A stretch of DNA of 64,000 nt from Shewanella frigidimarina (lineage in GTDB: Bacteria; Pseudomonadota; Gammaproteobacteria; Enterobacterales; Shewanellaceae). The stretch is taken from contig NZ_RKKE01000002.1 of NCBI RefSeq assembly GCF_003797125.1, positions 285,661-349,660 on the forward strand, given 5' to 3'. The notes under the pieces are model-generated. The model was given only the letters and a program-made list of their open reading frames with translations, had not been told where the DNA came from and ran no database searches. The position numbers and the translations under genes were made by a program. The first letter of the stretch is position 1, and each line of letters starts with the position of its first letter. This document shows, piece after piece, positions 1 through 9,063 of this stretch.

Positions 1-423
1 GCAGATCCAGCCACTGGTTTTAGCCAAATTGATATGGTCGACAAACCTAAAACGGATATCGGCTGGGAAATATACCCACAATCCTTTACCGATTTATTGA
101 CTTCACTGCATGCACTTTATCCTTTACCGCCGATCTACATTACCGAAAACGGCGCAGCAATGGACGATAAATTGATAGAAGGTAAAGTGGATGATCAAGA
201 CAGACTCGAATACTATAACGCCCACTTAAATGCAGTAAACAATGCCATTGAACAAGGTGTTAATGTTGTCGGCTATTTTGCATGGAGTTTAATGGACAAT
301 TTTGAATGGGCTGAAGGCTACTTAAAACGTTTTGGGATTGTCTATGTAGACTACGAAACTCAAAAACGCACCTTAAAAGCCAGTGCACATGCTTATAGGG
401 GTTTTATTAGCGCACGAAAATAA
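1..423 (+). CDS. GH1 beta-glucosidase, C-terminal part (5' end outside window)
   Basis: The reading frame is open from base 1, so the gene starts upstream; about 140 C-terminal residues are visible. The GH1 signature ITENG is present, and its Glu (codon at 145-147) is the family's catalytic nucleophile. It is followed by the typical C-terminal block YFAWSLMDNFEWAEGY, which lines the glucose-binding -1/+1 sites in GH1 enzymes. No membrane segment or secretion signal can be judged because the N terminus is missing; GH1 enzymes of this type are normally cytoplasmic and hydrolyse imported cellobiose-like or laminaribiose-like beta-glucosides. The neighbouring GPH sugar permease and LacI regulator support a catabolic role. 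The family call is secure; the exact substrate is not. Confidence 0.93.
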   Translation, partial: ADPATGFSQIDMVDKPKTDIGWEIYPQSFTDLLTSLHALYPLPPIYITENGAAMDDKLIEGKVDDQDRLEYYNAHLNAVNNAIEQGVNVVGYFAWSLMDNFEWAEGYLKRFGIVYVDYETQKRTLKASAHAYRGFISARK

Positions 424-433
424 TATGTTAATC

Positions 434-466
434 AGAACAAAGCCGTTGTATAAACGGCTTTGTTCT
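434..466. terminator. Perfect 14-bp hairpin after the GH1 gene
   Basis: AGAACAAAGCCGTT (434-447) pairs perfectly with AACGGCTTTGTTCT (453-466) around a 5-base loop. It sits 10 bases after the GH1 stop codon and before the transporter gene. There is no long T-run on the + strand, so it may only reduce read-through. Confidence 0.6.
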
Positions 467-514
467 ATTCAAACAGTCGCATCATTTTAACAAATAACAA
501 TAATTGAGGCATGT

Positions 515-1843
515 ATGATAAGCACCAGAGAAAAAATAGCTTACGGACTCGGGGACACTGCCAGTAACATTGTGTTCCAAACAGTCATGCTGTTTTTAAC
601 TTTTTTCTATACCGACATTTTCGGTATCTCGCCAGCATTTGTCGGCACCATGTTTTTAGCAGTACGCTTAATTGATGCGGTTACCGATCCGTTAATGGGC
701 GCGCTAGCAGACCGCACCAATACCCGCTGGGGTAAGTTTAGACCTTATCTTTTGTGGTTTGCCCTGCCTTTTGGTTTTATTAGTGTTTTAGCCTTTACCA
801 CCCCAGACTTAACCGAAGACGGCAAAATGATTTATGCCTTCGTCACTTATACCGCACTTATGATGGTCTACACCGCCATTAATATCCCTTATTGTGCATT
901 AGGCGGCGTGTTAACGGCCGATCCAAAAGAGCGAGTGTCAGTACAATCTTACCGTTTTGTATTTGCGATGTTGGGCGGCTTACTCGTTTCAGGCTTAACC
1001 TTACCCCTTGTCGAATTCTTAGGGGAAGGTGACCAAGCTAAAGGTTATCAACTAACCATTACTGCCATGAGTATATTGGGCGTGGCGATGTTTTTAGCCT
1101 GTTTTTGGGGCACTAAGGAACGCCTACACCCGCCGGTTGATCAACAGTCTAGCTTTAAAAAAGACTTTACCGACATGCTCAAAAATGACCAGTGGCGTGT
1201 CCTTGCTATTGCAGCAGTATGTTTATTATCAGGCATGGTGTTACGCACCAGTTTAGCCATTTACTACGTTAAATATTTCCTTAACATGCCAGACTCCATC
1301 ACCCTCTTTATCACCCTAGGAATGGTCGGTAATATATTTGGCTGTATTTTAGCTGAGCCTTTGGCTAAACGCTTTTGTAAAGTTAAAGCTTATATCACCT
1401 TGCAACTGCTTGCGGCAGCGATGTGCGTAGTGAGCTACTTTGTACCTAGCGATCAAGTCGTACTCGCCTTTGGCATGTTTATTATCTGGGGCTTTACCTT
1501 CAACATGGCCACACCACTATTGTGGGCAAAAATGGCTGATGTTGTCGATTATGGCCAATATAAAAACGGCGTGCGTATTACCGGGATGATTTATTCTTCA
1601 GTGATTTTCTTTATCAAACTGGGTGTTGCCATTGGTGGCGCTTCTGCGGGGTGGTTATTAGCGGGTTATGGTTATCAGCCTGATACCATGCAAACGGAGC
1701 ATACTCAGCAAGGAATATTATTATCATTCACTATTTACCCTGCTATTGGTTCATTAGTGGTGGCTTTTGTAATGCGTTGGTACACCTTAGATAATCAAAA
1801 AGTGGACCAAATTCACTTAGAATTAAATAGAGAAGCAAAATAA
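515..1843 (+). CDS. GPH-family (MFS) glycoside:cation symporter
   Basis: The 442-residue protein has about 12 hydrophobic segments and the N-terminal layout of the glycoside-pentoside-hexuronide family (MelB/XynB type): a short cytoplasmic start, a first helix with YGLGDTASN, and the loop-2/3 motif DPLMGALADRTNTRWGKFRPY. Family members carry sugars or glycosides across the inner membrane with H+ or Na+. The gene lies between a GH1 beta-glucosidase and a LacI regulator, so the cargo is inferred to be a beta-glucoside released outside or in the periplasm by the GH3 enzyme of the same locus. A GAGG ribosome-binding sequence precedes the ATG. The family is clear; the sugar is inferred from context. 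Confidence 0.9.
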   Translation: MISTREKIAYGLGDTASNIVFQTVMLFLTFFYTDIFGISPAFVGTMFLAVRLIDAVTDPLMGALADRTNTRWGKFRPYLLWFALPFGFISVLAFTTPDLTEDGKMIYAFVTYTALMMVYTAINIPYCALGGVLTADPKERVSVQSYRFVFAMLGGLLVSGLTLPLVEFLGEGDQAKGYQLTITAMSILGVAMFLACFWGTKERLHPPVDQQSSFKKDFTDMLKNDQWRVLAIAAVCLLSGMVLRTSLAIYYVKYFLNMPDSITLFITLGMVGNIFGCILAEPLAKRFCKVKAYITLQLLAAAMCVVSYFVPSDQVVLAFGMFIIWGFTFNMATPLLWAKMADVVDYGQYKNGVRITGMIYSSVIFFIKLGVAIGGASAGWLLAGYGYQPDTMQTEHTQQGILLSFTIYPAIGSLVVAFVMRWYTLDNQKVDQIHLELNREAK

Positions 1844-1855
1844 AAGCATGTTAGT

Positions 1856-1876
1856 CTTGGAGCCATGTGCTCCAAG
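1856..1876. terminator. Short inverted repeat between transporter and lacI-type gene
   Basis: CTTGGAG (1856-1862) and CTCCAAG (1870-1876) form a hairpin 12 bases after the transporter stop codon. It overlaps the N-terminal extension of the longest lacI ORF, which is one reason to prefer the later ATG at 1899 for that gene. Confidence 0.4.
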
Positions 1877-1898
1877 ATGGCTTTTAAATACTCATTAT

Positions 1899-2906
1899 AT
1901 GGCAACTATTTACGATGTATCCGTAATGGCTGGTGTGTCTCTGGCGACTGTGTCCCGAGTCATGAACAACAACACCAAAGTCAGCGATAAAACCAAACAA
2001 AAAGTACTCGATGCAATGAAAGCCTTAGGTTACCGGCCTAATACCATTGCACAGTCGCTTGCCTCTAACTGTTCAAACAGTGTCGGGGTTTTGGTGTCTC
2101 AGCTTGACGGGCCTTTTTATGGTCCTATGATGACAGAAATTGAAACCGCCCTTCGAACAGCTAACAAGCACGTGATTATTGCTGCTGGTCATAGCGACGA
2201 GAAGCAAGAGAAAGAAGGGGTTGAGTTTTTAATGAGTCGCGGCTGTGATGCCCTTATTTTGGATATTGAGGCTGTATCAGACGATTACTTGATTGAACTC
2301 AGTAAAGGCTCAACACCTGTGGTATTTATTAACCGCTATATCGACGCTATCAAAGAACGCTGTGTTTATCTTGAAAATGAACAAGGTGGTTTCATGGCTA
2401 CCGAGCACATTTTATCACTTGGCCATAAAGACATCGCATACATTTCAGGGCCATTGTTTAAGCTCGACGTGAGAGATCGTCTAAAAGGGCATAAACGAGC
2501 ATTGCAACAATACAATATCGATTTTGATGACACCCTTTGCATTGAAAGTGACTTTAAAGAAGCTGGCGGTTGTGAAGCGATGGAACGTTTATTGTCGATG
2601 AATAAAACCATCACTGCGGTTGTGTGTGCGAATGATCAAATGGCCTCTGGGGCTATTGCGGTGTGTTTAGAACACGGTATCCGCGTACCTGATGACATTT
2701 CATTTATTGGTTACGATAACATCCCCTTCCCACAGTATATTTCGCCCAAGTTATCTACCGTGAGTAACCCTATTCATGAAATGGGAAAAATGGCGGCACG
2801 ATGGGTTCTTCAAGAAGTCTATAATGACAAAGAAGTAATTGTTGAGAGTTCATTTAAGCCAGAGTTATTTATACGAAGTTCATCTCAAGCCATTTCTCAC
2901 GATTAA
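1899..2906 (+). CDS. LacI-family transcriptional regulator of the beta-glucoside locus
   Basis: The 335-residue protein begins MATIYDVSVMAGVSLATVSRV, the classic LacI helix-turn-helix plus hinge, followed by a periplasmic-binding-protein-like sugar-sensing domain with ICANDQMASGA-like and GYDNIPFPQYISP-like family blocks. The open frame extends 17 codons further upstream, but those codons overlap a hairpin and do not resemble the family, so the start is placed at 1899. LacI regulators of this kind repress local sugar genes until an inducer sugar binds. Candidate operators with an AAGCGCTT core lie 190-370 bp downstream, before the TonB receptor. The identity of the inducer (a beta-glucoside or glucose derivative) is inferred from the neighbours. 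Confidence 0.93.
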   Translation: MATIYDVSVMAGVSLATVSRVMNNNTKVSDKTKQKVLDAMKALGYRPNTIAQSLASNCSNSVGVLVSQLDGPFYGPMMTEIETALRTANKHVIIAAGHSDEKQEKEGVEFLMSRGCDALILDIEAVSDDYLIELSKGSTPVVFINRYIDAIKERCVYLENEQGGFMATEHILSLGHKDIAYISGPLFKLDVRDRLKGHKRALQQYNIDFDDTLCIESDFKEAGGCEAMERLLSMNKTITAVVCANDQMASGAIAVCLEHGIRVPDDISFIGYDNIPFPQYISPKLSTVSNPIHEMGKMAARWVLQEVYNDKEVIVESSFKPELFIRSSSQAISHD

Positions 2907-2924
2907 TAGACTTAGCCTAAACAG

Positions 2925-2958
2925 AAAAGCATAAGCAGTATATTGCTTGTGCTTTTTT
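2925..2958 (+). terminator. Rho-independent terminator of the LacI-type gene
   Basis: AAAGCATAAGCA pairs with TGCTTGTGCTTT with one mismatch, followed by a T6 run, 18 bases after the stop codon. Confidence 0.75.
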
Positions 2959-3094
2959 ATGTAAAAAGCCCCCGCATAATATGATTCCCGAAAATCCTTA
3001 TCTATTGAACGGCCAACTTAATCGTTTTAGATGCCTCTTTATCAGCCGATTTATCAGACAATTTACAAATTAAATCATTAACAATTACGCCACC

Positions 3095-3111
3095 AAAAGA
3101 AAGCGCTTACA
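3095..3111. promoter_or_regulatory. Upstream LacI-type operator O2 (candidate)
   Basis: AAAAGAAAGCGCTTACA carries the AAGCGCTT core of the perfect operator at 3258-3273. The two core centres are about 161 bp apart, a spacing that would allow DNA looping by a tetrameric or dimeric LacI-type protein. Binding is inferred from sequence symmetry and from the adjacent LacI gene. Confidence 0.6.
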
Positions 3112-3227
3112 TTTTTACGTAAAATACCCATAAATAGAAAACCATTTAAAAACAACAGCTAAAAAACTAGTGTATGATTAAGTAAACATCTCGGTTAATG
3201 AAATGTAATAATTAAAACTTGTTTTTG

Positions 3228-3256
3228 TTGACTGCGGTCACATTTTACACTAGTTT
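3228..3256 (+). promoter_or_regulatory. Candidate sigma-70 promoter of the TonB receptor gene
   Basis: A good -35 box TTGACT (3228-3233) is followed after 17 bases by a weak -10 box TAGTTT (3251-3256). The perfect LacI-type palindrome begins two bases later, so a bound repressor would cover the transcription start. The leader to the ATG is about 135 bases. Confidence 0.5.
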
Positions 3257-3257
3257 T

Positions 3258-3273
3258 ATGTAAGCGCTTACAT
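3258..3273. promoter_or_regulatory. Perfect 16-bp LacI-type operator O1
   Basis: ATGTAAGCGCTTACAT is a perfect palindrome with the central CG pair typical of LacI/GalR-family operators. It lies directly after the candidate -10 box for the TonB receptor gene, an ideal repression position, and 350 bp downstream of a LacI-family gene. Confidence 0.75.
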
Positions 3274-3399
3274 TTGATGTTTTATATGACAACTAATTAT
3301 AAATAATGTTTACCGCGCCGATGGAGAATTAAAAAAAACGATTTGCGCCTAACCCGCAATATTGAGAGAAGTAAAATCTAGTCAATGGGGATTTCCTAG

Positions 3400-6336
3400 A
3401 TGAAAACAAGAACATTTAACAAAACCAAGCTTGCGACCAGTTTATCGCTTGTCCTTGGTATGAGCAGTATCCTACCAGCTCATGCTGCTGATGAAGTCAG
3501 TGACGAAAATATCGAAGTTATTTCGGTTACTGGTATTCGTGGCAGTTTAATTAAATCAATGGATGTGAAGCGTTCATCAAGTGGAGTCGTTGACTCTATT
3601 TCTGCTGAAGATATTGGTAAGTTTCCTGATACTAACTTAGCTGAATCGTTACAGCGTATTACAGGTGTATCGATTGACCGTTCTAACGGTGAAGGCAGTA
3701 AAGTATCAGTGCGTGGTTTTGGTCCTGATTACAACTTGATCACCCTCAATGGCCGTCAAATGCCCGTCACTACAGGCTCGCGCTCATTTGATTTTGCTAA
3801 CATCGCATCTGAAAGTATCAGCGGTGTAGAAGTTCATAAAACCAGCCAAGCCTCAGATTCTACCGGTGGTATCGGTTCTACTATCGATATTTTAACCCAC
3901 AAGCCATTCAGCTCTCCGGGGTTAAAAGCCACTTTTGGTGTAAAAGCGGTTGATGACCAATCAACAGATAATGGCTCAGTAACCCCTGAACTATCTGGTT
4001 TGTACTCAAACACGTTTGCAGATGATAAATTTGGTATTTCACTATCGGCTAGTTACCAAGAGCGTGAAAGTGGTAACCAACAAGCACAGGTTGGCACAGG
4101 CTGGCGTAGCTTCCCAGGTTCTGCTGACAACAGTGATTGGGGCGGAGTGGCTAAAGACAGCACCCAAGTTAATCGTCCTGGTGATAGCGATATTTATTCC
4201 GTTCCGCAAACCACTGTTTATCGTTTTGAAGAACAACAACGTACCCGTACTAACGGCCAGTTAGTATTACAGTACAGCCCGGTTGATAGTGTAGTCGCAA
4301 GCGTAGACTATACCTACATGCGTAACGACATCGACACTCAATCGAATGACGTATCAGCATGGTTTAACTTCGTCCCGTCTGAAAACGTATGGTCTGATGG
4401 CCCTATCGCCTCACCACTTATTTACTCTGAAACTTATGATTCACCTGCTGATTTATCTATGGCTGCTGGTGACTATGGCGTACGTAACGAAAGTGGTTCT
4501 TTAGGTTTTAACCTTGAATGGCAAGCAACAGATAACTTAAAGCTGACATTTGATGCGCACAACTCGGTTGCTGAAAACAAACCGAATAACCTTTATGGTT
4601 CAAACAACAATTTAAGTACTGCAGCGTTTGTGCGTACCAGCGCGGCAACTGACTTTAGCGGTGACTTACCTGTACTTGCTGTTGGTGGGGGTAATGCAGT
4701 GACACCTGCAGACATGATGCTTACCGGTTCTGTTTTTGGTAACGCACGTAATAAGTCTGAAATTGATCAATACCAATTTGACGGTGAATACTTATTTGAA
4801 GATGCAGGTAGCATCGACTTTGGTGTAGCGCTAACTAACGTTAACAACCACTCACAAAGCGTCAACGTTCAGCGTAACGATTGGGGTGGAGTAGGTTCTG
4901 CAGGTGACTTTGAAGATGCATGGTTCCCAGCTGATACCATTCATGACAAATTTGACGCTAATGGCGGCGATTTCTCTCTGTCAGACGGTAACTTTGACGT
5001 TTTAGATACCATTTTCATGTGGGATTTTGCATCAGTACGTGATTTTGCAGCAGCAAACTATGCTTCTGCAGTAAGCGGTGATTGTGGTAATGGCTTCTGC
5101 CCTTCTACTAATTATGCAGCTGAAACAGATCGTTATACTGAAGAAGAATCACAAGCCGTTTATGTACAGTACAACTACGATAATGAAATTGCCGGCATGC
5201 CATATGACGTGCATTTCGGACTTCGTTATGAGCAAACTGATGTCACCTCGACCGCTGCCGTTGCAGGATATAATGGCGCTGACTGGATTGCTGAAACTGA
5301 AATTGCATTAGTGGGTACTGGTGAGCAAGTATTTGAAACCAAAACCGGTGATTACGACTATTTACTACCAAGCTTCAACTTTAATATTGAAGTAGTAGAA
5401 GATGTCATGCTTCGTGCGGCATACAGTGAAACCATTGGTCGTCCTAGCTACACAGATATTCAAGGCGGTACGGTATTAGCGACGCTTGCCAATCGAAGTA
5501 ATGGTGGTGGTTCTGCAGGTAACCCTACATTGTTGCCATTAGAATCAGAAAATATCGACTTCTCTGCTGAGTGGTATTACGCCCCATCAAGCTATGTGTC
5601 TGTTGGATACTTCCGTAAAGACACTAAAAACTTTATCAGTTCTGAAACAGTTAAAACCACTAACGGCATTTATAACCCAGCATCTGGTGATTTATATAAA
5701 GCTGCTGTGGCCGCAACGGGTACAACCGAAGCTGGGGCTGTTCGTGATTATATTTTCGCAAATTATGCTGATAATGCTGCTGTAGATGTCACGAATCAAA
5801 TTATTAGCGGCAGTGCTGCTAATAATGATGAATTGTTGAACTTTAATATTTCAACGCCATCAAACAGCTCTAATAACTCAGTCATTGATGGTTGGGAGTT
5901 TGCGGCACAACACTTCTTCGGCGAAAGCGGATTTGGTGTAATAGCCAACTACACCTTGGTTAATAGTGATCAGGCTTACGACAACTTCTCATTTGATGCA
6001 CAATCAGCATTAATCGGTATTAGTGACACCGCTAACGCGGTATTCGTGTACGAGAATTATGGTTTCCAAGCCCGTATCGCATACAACTGGCGTGATGAGT
6101 TCTTAAACTCTACAGGTCAAGGTACTGGCGCTAACCCACAGTACACAGAAGCTTACTCGCAAATCGATTTGTCTGTTAGCTATGATGTCGAGTCTGTTGA
6201 AGGCTTAACGGTGTTTTTCGAAGGACTTAACATTACTGAAGAGTACATCCGTGTTCACGGTCGTGCTGACGAGCAAGTGTTAAACCTAACCGAAACTGGC
6301 GCACGTTATAGTTTAGGTGCTCGTTATACTTTCTAA
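3400..6336 (+). CDS. TonB-dependent outer-membrane receptor for an oligosaccharide
   Basis: The 978-residue protein has a signal peptide ending near PAHAA, a TonB-box-like stretch IEVISVTG, and a plug domain starting TGIRGSLIKSMDVKR with FPDTNLAESLQRITGVSIDR and VSVRGFGPDYNLITLNGR. A long 22-strand barrel region follows and ends in the aromatic C terminus ARYTF expected of Bam-assembled proteins. The plug wording matches the Xanthomonas/Caulobacter-type TonB receptor subfamily used for carbohydrate import. It lies behind two LacI-type operators and before the halogenase/SapC genes and a secreted GH3 glucosidase, so the cargo is inferred to be a beta-gluco-oligosaccharide. Siderophore uptake is an alternative in general for the fold but does not fit the neighbours. 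Confidence 0.93.
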   Translation: MKTRTFNKTKLATSLSLVLGMSSILPAHAADEVSDENIEVISVTGIRGSLIKSMDVKRSSSGVVDSISAEDIGKFPDTNLAESLQRITGVSIDRSNGEGSKVSVRGFGPDYNLITLNGRQMPVTTGSRSFDFANIASESISGVEVHKTSQASDSTGGIGSTIDILTHKPFSSPGLKATFGVKAVDDQSTDNGSVTPELSGLYSNTFADDKFGISLSASYQERESGNQQAQVGTGWRSFPGSADNSDWGGVAKDSTQVNRPGDSDIYSVPQTTVYRFEEQQRTRTNGQLVLQYSPVDSVVASVDYTYMRNDIDTQSNDVSAWFNFVPSENVWSDGPIASPLIYSETYDSPADLSMAAGDYGVRNESGSLGFNLEWQATDNLKLTFDAHNSVAENKPNNLYGSNNNLSTAAFVRTSAATDFSGDLPVLAVGGGNAVTPADMMLTGSVFGNARNKSEIDQYQFDGEYLFEDAGSIDFGVALTNVNNHSQSVNVQRNDWGGVGSAGDFEDAWFPADTIHDKFDANGGDFSLSDGNFDVLDTIFMWDFASVRDFAAANYASAVSGDCGNGFCPSTNYAAETDRYTEEESQAVYVQYNYDNEIAGMPYDVHFGLRYEQTDVTSTAAVAGYNGADWIAETEIALVGTGEQVFETKTGDYDYLLPSFNFNIEVVEDVMLRAAYSETIGRPSYTDIQGGTVLATLANRSNGGGSAGNPTLLPLESENIDFSAEWYYAPSSYVSVGYFRKDTKNFISSETVKTTNGIYNPASGDLYKAAVAATGTTEAGAVRDYIFANYADNAAVDVTNQIISGSAANNDELLNFNISTPSNSSNNSVIDGWEFAAQHFFGESGFGVIANYTLVNSDQAYDNFSFDAQSALIGISDTANAVFVYENYGFQARIAYNWRDEFLNSTGQGTGANPQYTEAYSQIDLSVSYDVESVEGLTVFFEGLNITEEYIRVHGRADEQVLNLTETGARYSLGARYTF

Positions 6337-6354
6337 CCGATAATGCAATAGTCA

Positions 6355-6403
6355 TTGAGTGATATTTCGGCTAACACTCCAGTGTTAGACGGAATTCACT
6401 CAA
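6355..6403. repeat. Long near-perfect hairpin after the TonB receptor gene
   Basis: TTGAGTGA (6355-6362) pairs with TCACTCAA (6396-6403). Inside it ATTTCG pairs with CGGAAT, and GCTAACACT with AGTGTTAGA, giving a stem of more than 20 pairs with only small bulges. No T-run follows, so it may protect the 3' end of the receptor mRNA rather than terminate transcription. Confidence 0.6.
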
Positions 6404-6421
6404 GTACCCTTTCAGGTCGTT

Positions 6422-6449
6422 GAGGTGCCAACTTTTGTCACCTCCTTTT
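6422..6449 (+). terminator. Rho-independent terminator of the TonB receptor gene
   Basis: GAGGTG (6422-6427) pairs with CACCTC (6439-6444), followed by CTTTT. It comes after the longer hairpin at 6355-6403. The following halogenase operon may therefore use its own promoter. Confidence 0.6.
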
Positions 6450-6543
6450 ATTGCAATACATTGAGTAACAAGGACGTTACTATTTTTTGCGTTAAACAGT
6501 TTGAAACCATGTACGTAAAAACATAAAAAAACTATTACTTGAA

Positions 6544-6553
6544 TGTGCTTACA
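6544..6553. promoter_or_regulatory. Possible LacI half-operator before halogenase 1
   Basis: TGTGCTTACA matches one half (GCTTACA) of the perfect operator at 3258-3273; the left half is degenerate. It lies about 95 bases before the halogenase 1 start. A weak candidate that relies on the other operators. Confidence 0.3.
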
Positions 6554-6647
6554 TTTTATTGAATGCTACCTAACATGTTCTATAAGCAATCAGATTTTTA
6601 GATTCATCAGAATAAAAATAATAATCACGCCAAAAGCGTAGGTAAAG

Positions 6648-8225
6648 ATGATGCAAAAACCAATAACCGAAATAATCATCGTTGGAGGCGGCACCGCTGG
6701 TTGGATAACTGCCGGTTTGTTAGCCGCTGAACATAATGTTGATAAAGGTGTTTTAGCTCACTCTCCCAAACTCAATATTACCTTAATCGAATCACCGGAT
6801 GTGGCCACTATTGGCGTAGGTGAAGGCACGTGGCCTTCGATGCGCTCAACCCTGAGCAAAATTGGTATCGATGAAAACGACTTTATTCGCCAATGTGATG
6901 CCAGCTTTAAACAGGGCTCTCGGTTTATCAATTGGTGCAAAGACCCACAAAGCAACGTCGCAAACAGTTATTTGCACCCATTTAGTTTGCCTCACGGTCA
7001 CCAAGAACTCGACTTATGCCCATACTGGTTGCCTCATGCAGAACAAGTCAGCTTTGCCGAAGCCGTTTGCAGCCAGCAAGTATTAACTCAGCTTGGTTTA
7101 GCCCCCAAAAGCATTGTCACAGCCCAGTATCATTTTCAAAATAACTACGGCTATCACCTTAATGCCGCCAAGTTTAGCCAGTTACTCACCGAGCATTGCA
7201 CTCAAAAACTCGGCGTCATCCATATTCGCGACCATGTCAGCCAAATTATTAATAACCAGCATGGTGACATCGAAAAACTCATTACCAAGCAGAATGGCGA
7301 AATTAGTGGCCAGTTATTTATCGACTGCACCGGCGCAAAATCACTACTGTTAGGTGAACATTTACAAGTGCCCTTTTTAAGCCAAAAATCGGTGCTTTTT
7401 AATGATCGCGCACTAGCGATACAAGTCCCCTATTCTGATGCAAATAGCCCTATTGCCTCTTGCACCCACTCAACTGCACAGCCAAACGGTTGGATTTGGG
7501 ATATTGGCCTACCAACACGTAAAGGTGTCGGTTATGTATACTCATCAAGCCACACTAACGATATAGATGCCCAGAAAACTCTGTTTAATTACCTCGGTGT
7601 TGATGGCGCGGCAGCAGACAAATTGGAGCCACGACAACTGGCCATTAATCCAGGTTATCGTGCTAAATGCTGGCAAAATAACTGTATTGCTATCGGGATG
7701 GCGGCAGGGTTTATTGAACCACTAGAAGCGTCGGCTTTGGCATTAATCGAATGGACTGCATCTACCTTGGCCCAGCAATTACCGCCAAACCGCATGGTGA
7801 TGGATACTATTTCGGCACGAGTTAACGAGCGCTATCAACTACACTGGCAACAAATTATCGACTTTTTAAAGCTGCATTATGTGATAAGCCGACGTGAAGT
7901 TGATGGTTATTGGCGTGACCATCGTGAGTCAAACTCAATCCCCGACAGCTTACAAGCCATGCTCGAATTATGGCGTTATCAAACACCGAGCCAACAAGAT
8001 ATTAGTTATAAAGAAGCCTTATTTCCGGCAGCCAGTTTTCAATATGTACTTTATGGCATGGGCTATATCACCCAATTGCCCAATCATGTGAAACCGTCAA
8101 TGCAACAATTGGCACAGCGACTGTTTAATGACAATCAACAGCGCACCCAAGCGCTTGCTAAAAACCTGCCGAGTAATCGCGAGTTACTCGATAAAGTTGC
8201 GCAATATGGTTTCCCTAAGCTTTAA
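6648..8225 (+). CDS. Flavin-dependent tryptophan-halogenase-like protein 1
   Basis: The 525-residue protein opens with the FAD-binding motif GGGTAGW (residues 13-19), then GVGEGTWPS, and has a lysine (K88, in ASFKQGSRFINW) at the place of the catalytic Lys79 of RebH/PrnA. The family WxWxIP motif appears as WIWDIGLP, and the halide/FAD region reads EPLEAS where classical enzymes have EPLESTG. Known members use FADH2, O2 and halide to make a lysine-bound hypohalous species that halogenates indoles; a FADH2-supplying reductase is not next to it. Relatives beside TonB receptors are widespread, but their native substrate is mostly unknown. Start: ATG at 6648 (a second ATG follows directly) behind an AGGT sequence. 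The family is firm; halogenation is not proven. Confidence 0.85.
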   Translation: MMQKPITEIIIVGGGTAGWITAGLLAAEHNVDKGVLAHSPKLNITLIESPDVATIGVGEGTWPSMRSTLSKIGIDENDFIRQCDASFKQGSRFINWCKDPQSNVANSYLHPFSLPHGHQELDLCPYWLPHAEQVSFAEAVCSQQVLTQLGLAPKSIVTAQYHFQNNYGYHLNAAKFSQLLTEHCTQKLGVIHIRDHVSQIINNQHGDIEKLITKQNGEISGQLFIDCTGAKSLLLGEHLQVPFLSQKSVLFNDRALAIQVPYSDANSPIASCTHSTAQPNGWIWDIGLPTRKGVGYVYSSSHTNDIDAQKTLFNYLGVDGAAADKLEPRQLAINPGYRAKCWQNNCIAIGMAAGFIEPLEASALALIEWTASTLAQQLPPNRMVMDTISARVNERYQLHWQQIIDFLKLHYVISRREVDGYWRDHRESNSIPDSLQAMLELWRYQTPSQQDISYKEALFPAASFQYVLYGMGYITQLPNHVKPSMQQLAQRLFNDNQQRTQALAKNLPSNRELLDKVAQYGFPKL

Positions 8226-8335
8226 GACATGACATAAATAATCACGATAACAACGCAAATAAGATTACAGACAAAATTCACGTACAATAATCATAAAAAT
8301 ACGACGTATTTGAACGAACAAGATAGGACATCAAA

Positions 8336-9058
8336 ATGAGCCAACATGTATTACTAAACAGCATTGAACATAAAGACGTAAAAGTGATGACTCATCGCTC
8401 TGCTGCACTAGGCGATAACCTTTGGTATAGCGTGACATTTCCGCAAGAGTTTCGCAGCGTGCAAGCCCATTACCCGATCTTTTTTCATAAAGATACTGCC
8501 ACAGGTCAGTTTTACGCGGTGGCACTATTTGGTTTTCAGCAAAATGATAACGTGTTTTTAAGTGAACAAGGCTGGAGCGCATCATACGTGCCGCTTACTG
8601 TGCGTCGCCAACCTTTTTTAATCGGTCAACAAACCGTACTTGAAGACGGTGTAGAACGTCAGCAACGCGTTATTCATGTGGACTTAGACCACCCTAGAGT
8701 CAGCGAAACCGAAGGTGAAGCATTATTTTTACCTTACGGCGGTAACACGCCATTACTCGATGAAGTCGGCGAAATTCTTGAGGTCATACATCATGGTTTA
8801 CAAGATGGTCAACGCTTTGTCGATGCCTTGATTGAACATCAATTGCTGGAATCATTCACTTTAGATATTGAGTTAGACAACGGTCAAAAAAATCAGATGA
8901 TCGGTTTTTATACCATCAATGAAGAAACCTTAGCCGGATTGTCTGCTGACGCATTAGCAAAGCTGCACCAGCAAGGTTACTTGCAAGCCATTTACATGAC
9001 ATTAGCCTCGCAAAGCAATGTAAGAGACTTACTTAACCTCAAGAATGCGCAAGGTTAA
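8336..9058 (+). CDS. SapC-family protein
   Basis: The 240-residue protein has no signal peptide or membrane segment. It matches the SapC family in its central YPIFFHKD...FYAVALFGFQ..ENVFL-like core, the W-SASYVPLTVRRQPF block and the C-terminal alpha-helical region. The family was named after an S-layer-associated protein of Campylobacter, but in Alteromonadales, Xanthomonads and Caulobacters it recurs beside TonB receptors and tryptophan-halogenase-like genes, with no established biochemical role. It is only six bases from the next gene, so co-transcription with the cupin and halogenase genes is likely. A GGACATCAAA ribosome-binding stretch precedes the ATG. Confidence 0.85.
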   Translation: MSQHVLLNSIEHKDVKVMTHRSAALGDNLWYSVTFPQEFRSVQAHYPIFFHKDTATGQFYAVALFGFQQNDNVFLSEQGWSASYVPLTVRRQPFLIGQQTVLEDGVERQQRVIHVDLDHPRVSETEGEALFLPYGGNTPLLDEVGEILEVIHHGLQDGQRFVDALIEHQLLESFTLDIELDNGQKNQMIGFYTINEETLAGLSADALAKLHQQGYLQAIYMTLASQSNVRDLLNLKNAQG

Positions 9059-9063
9059 TAGTG

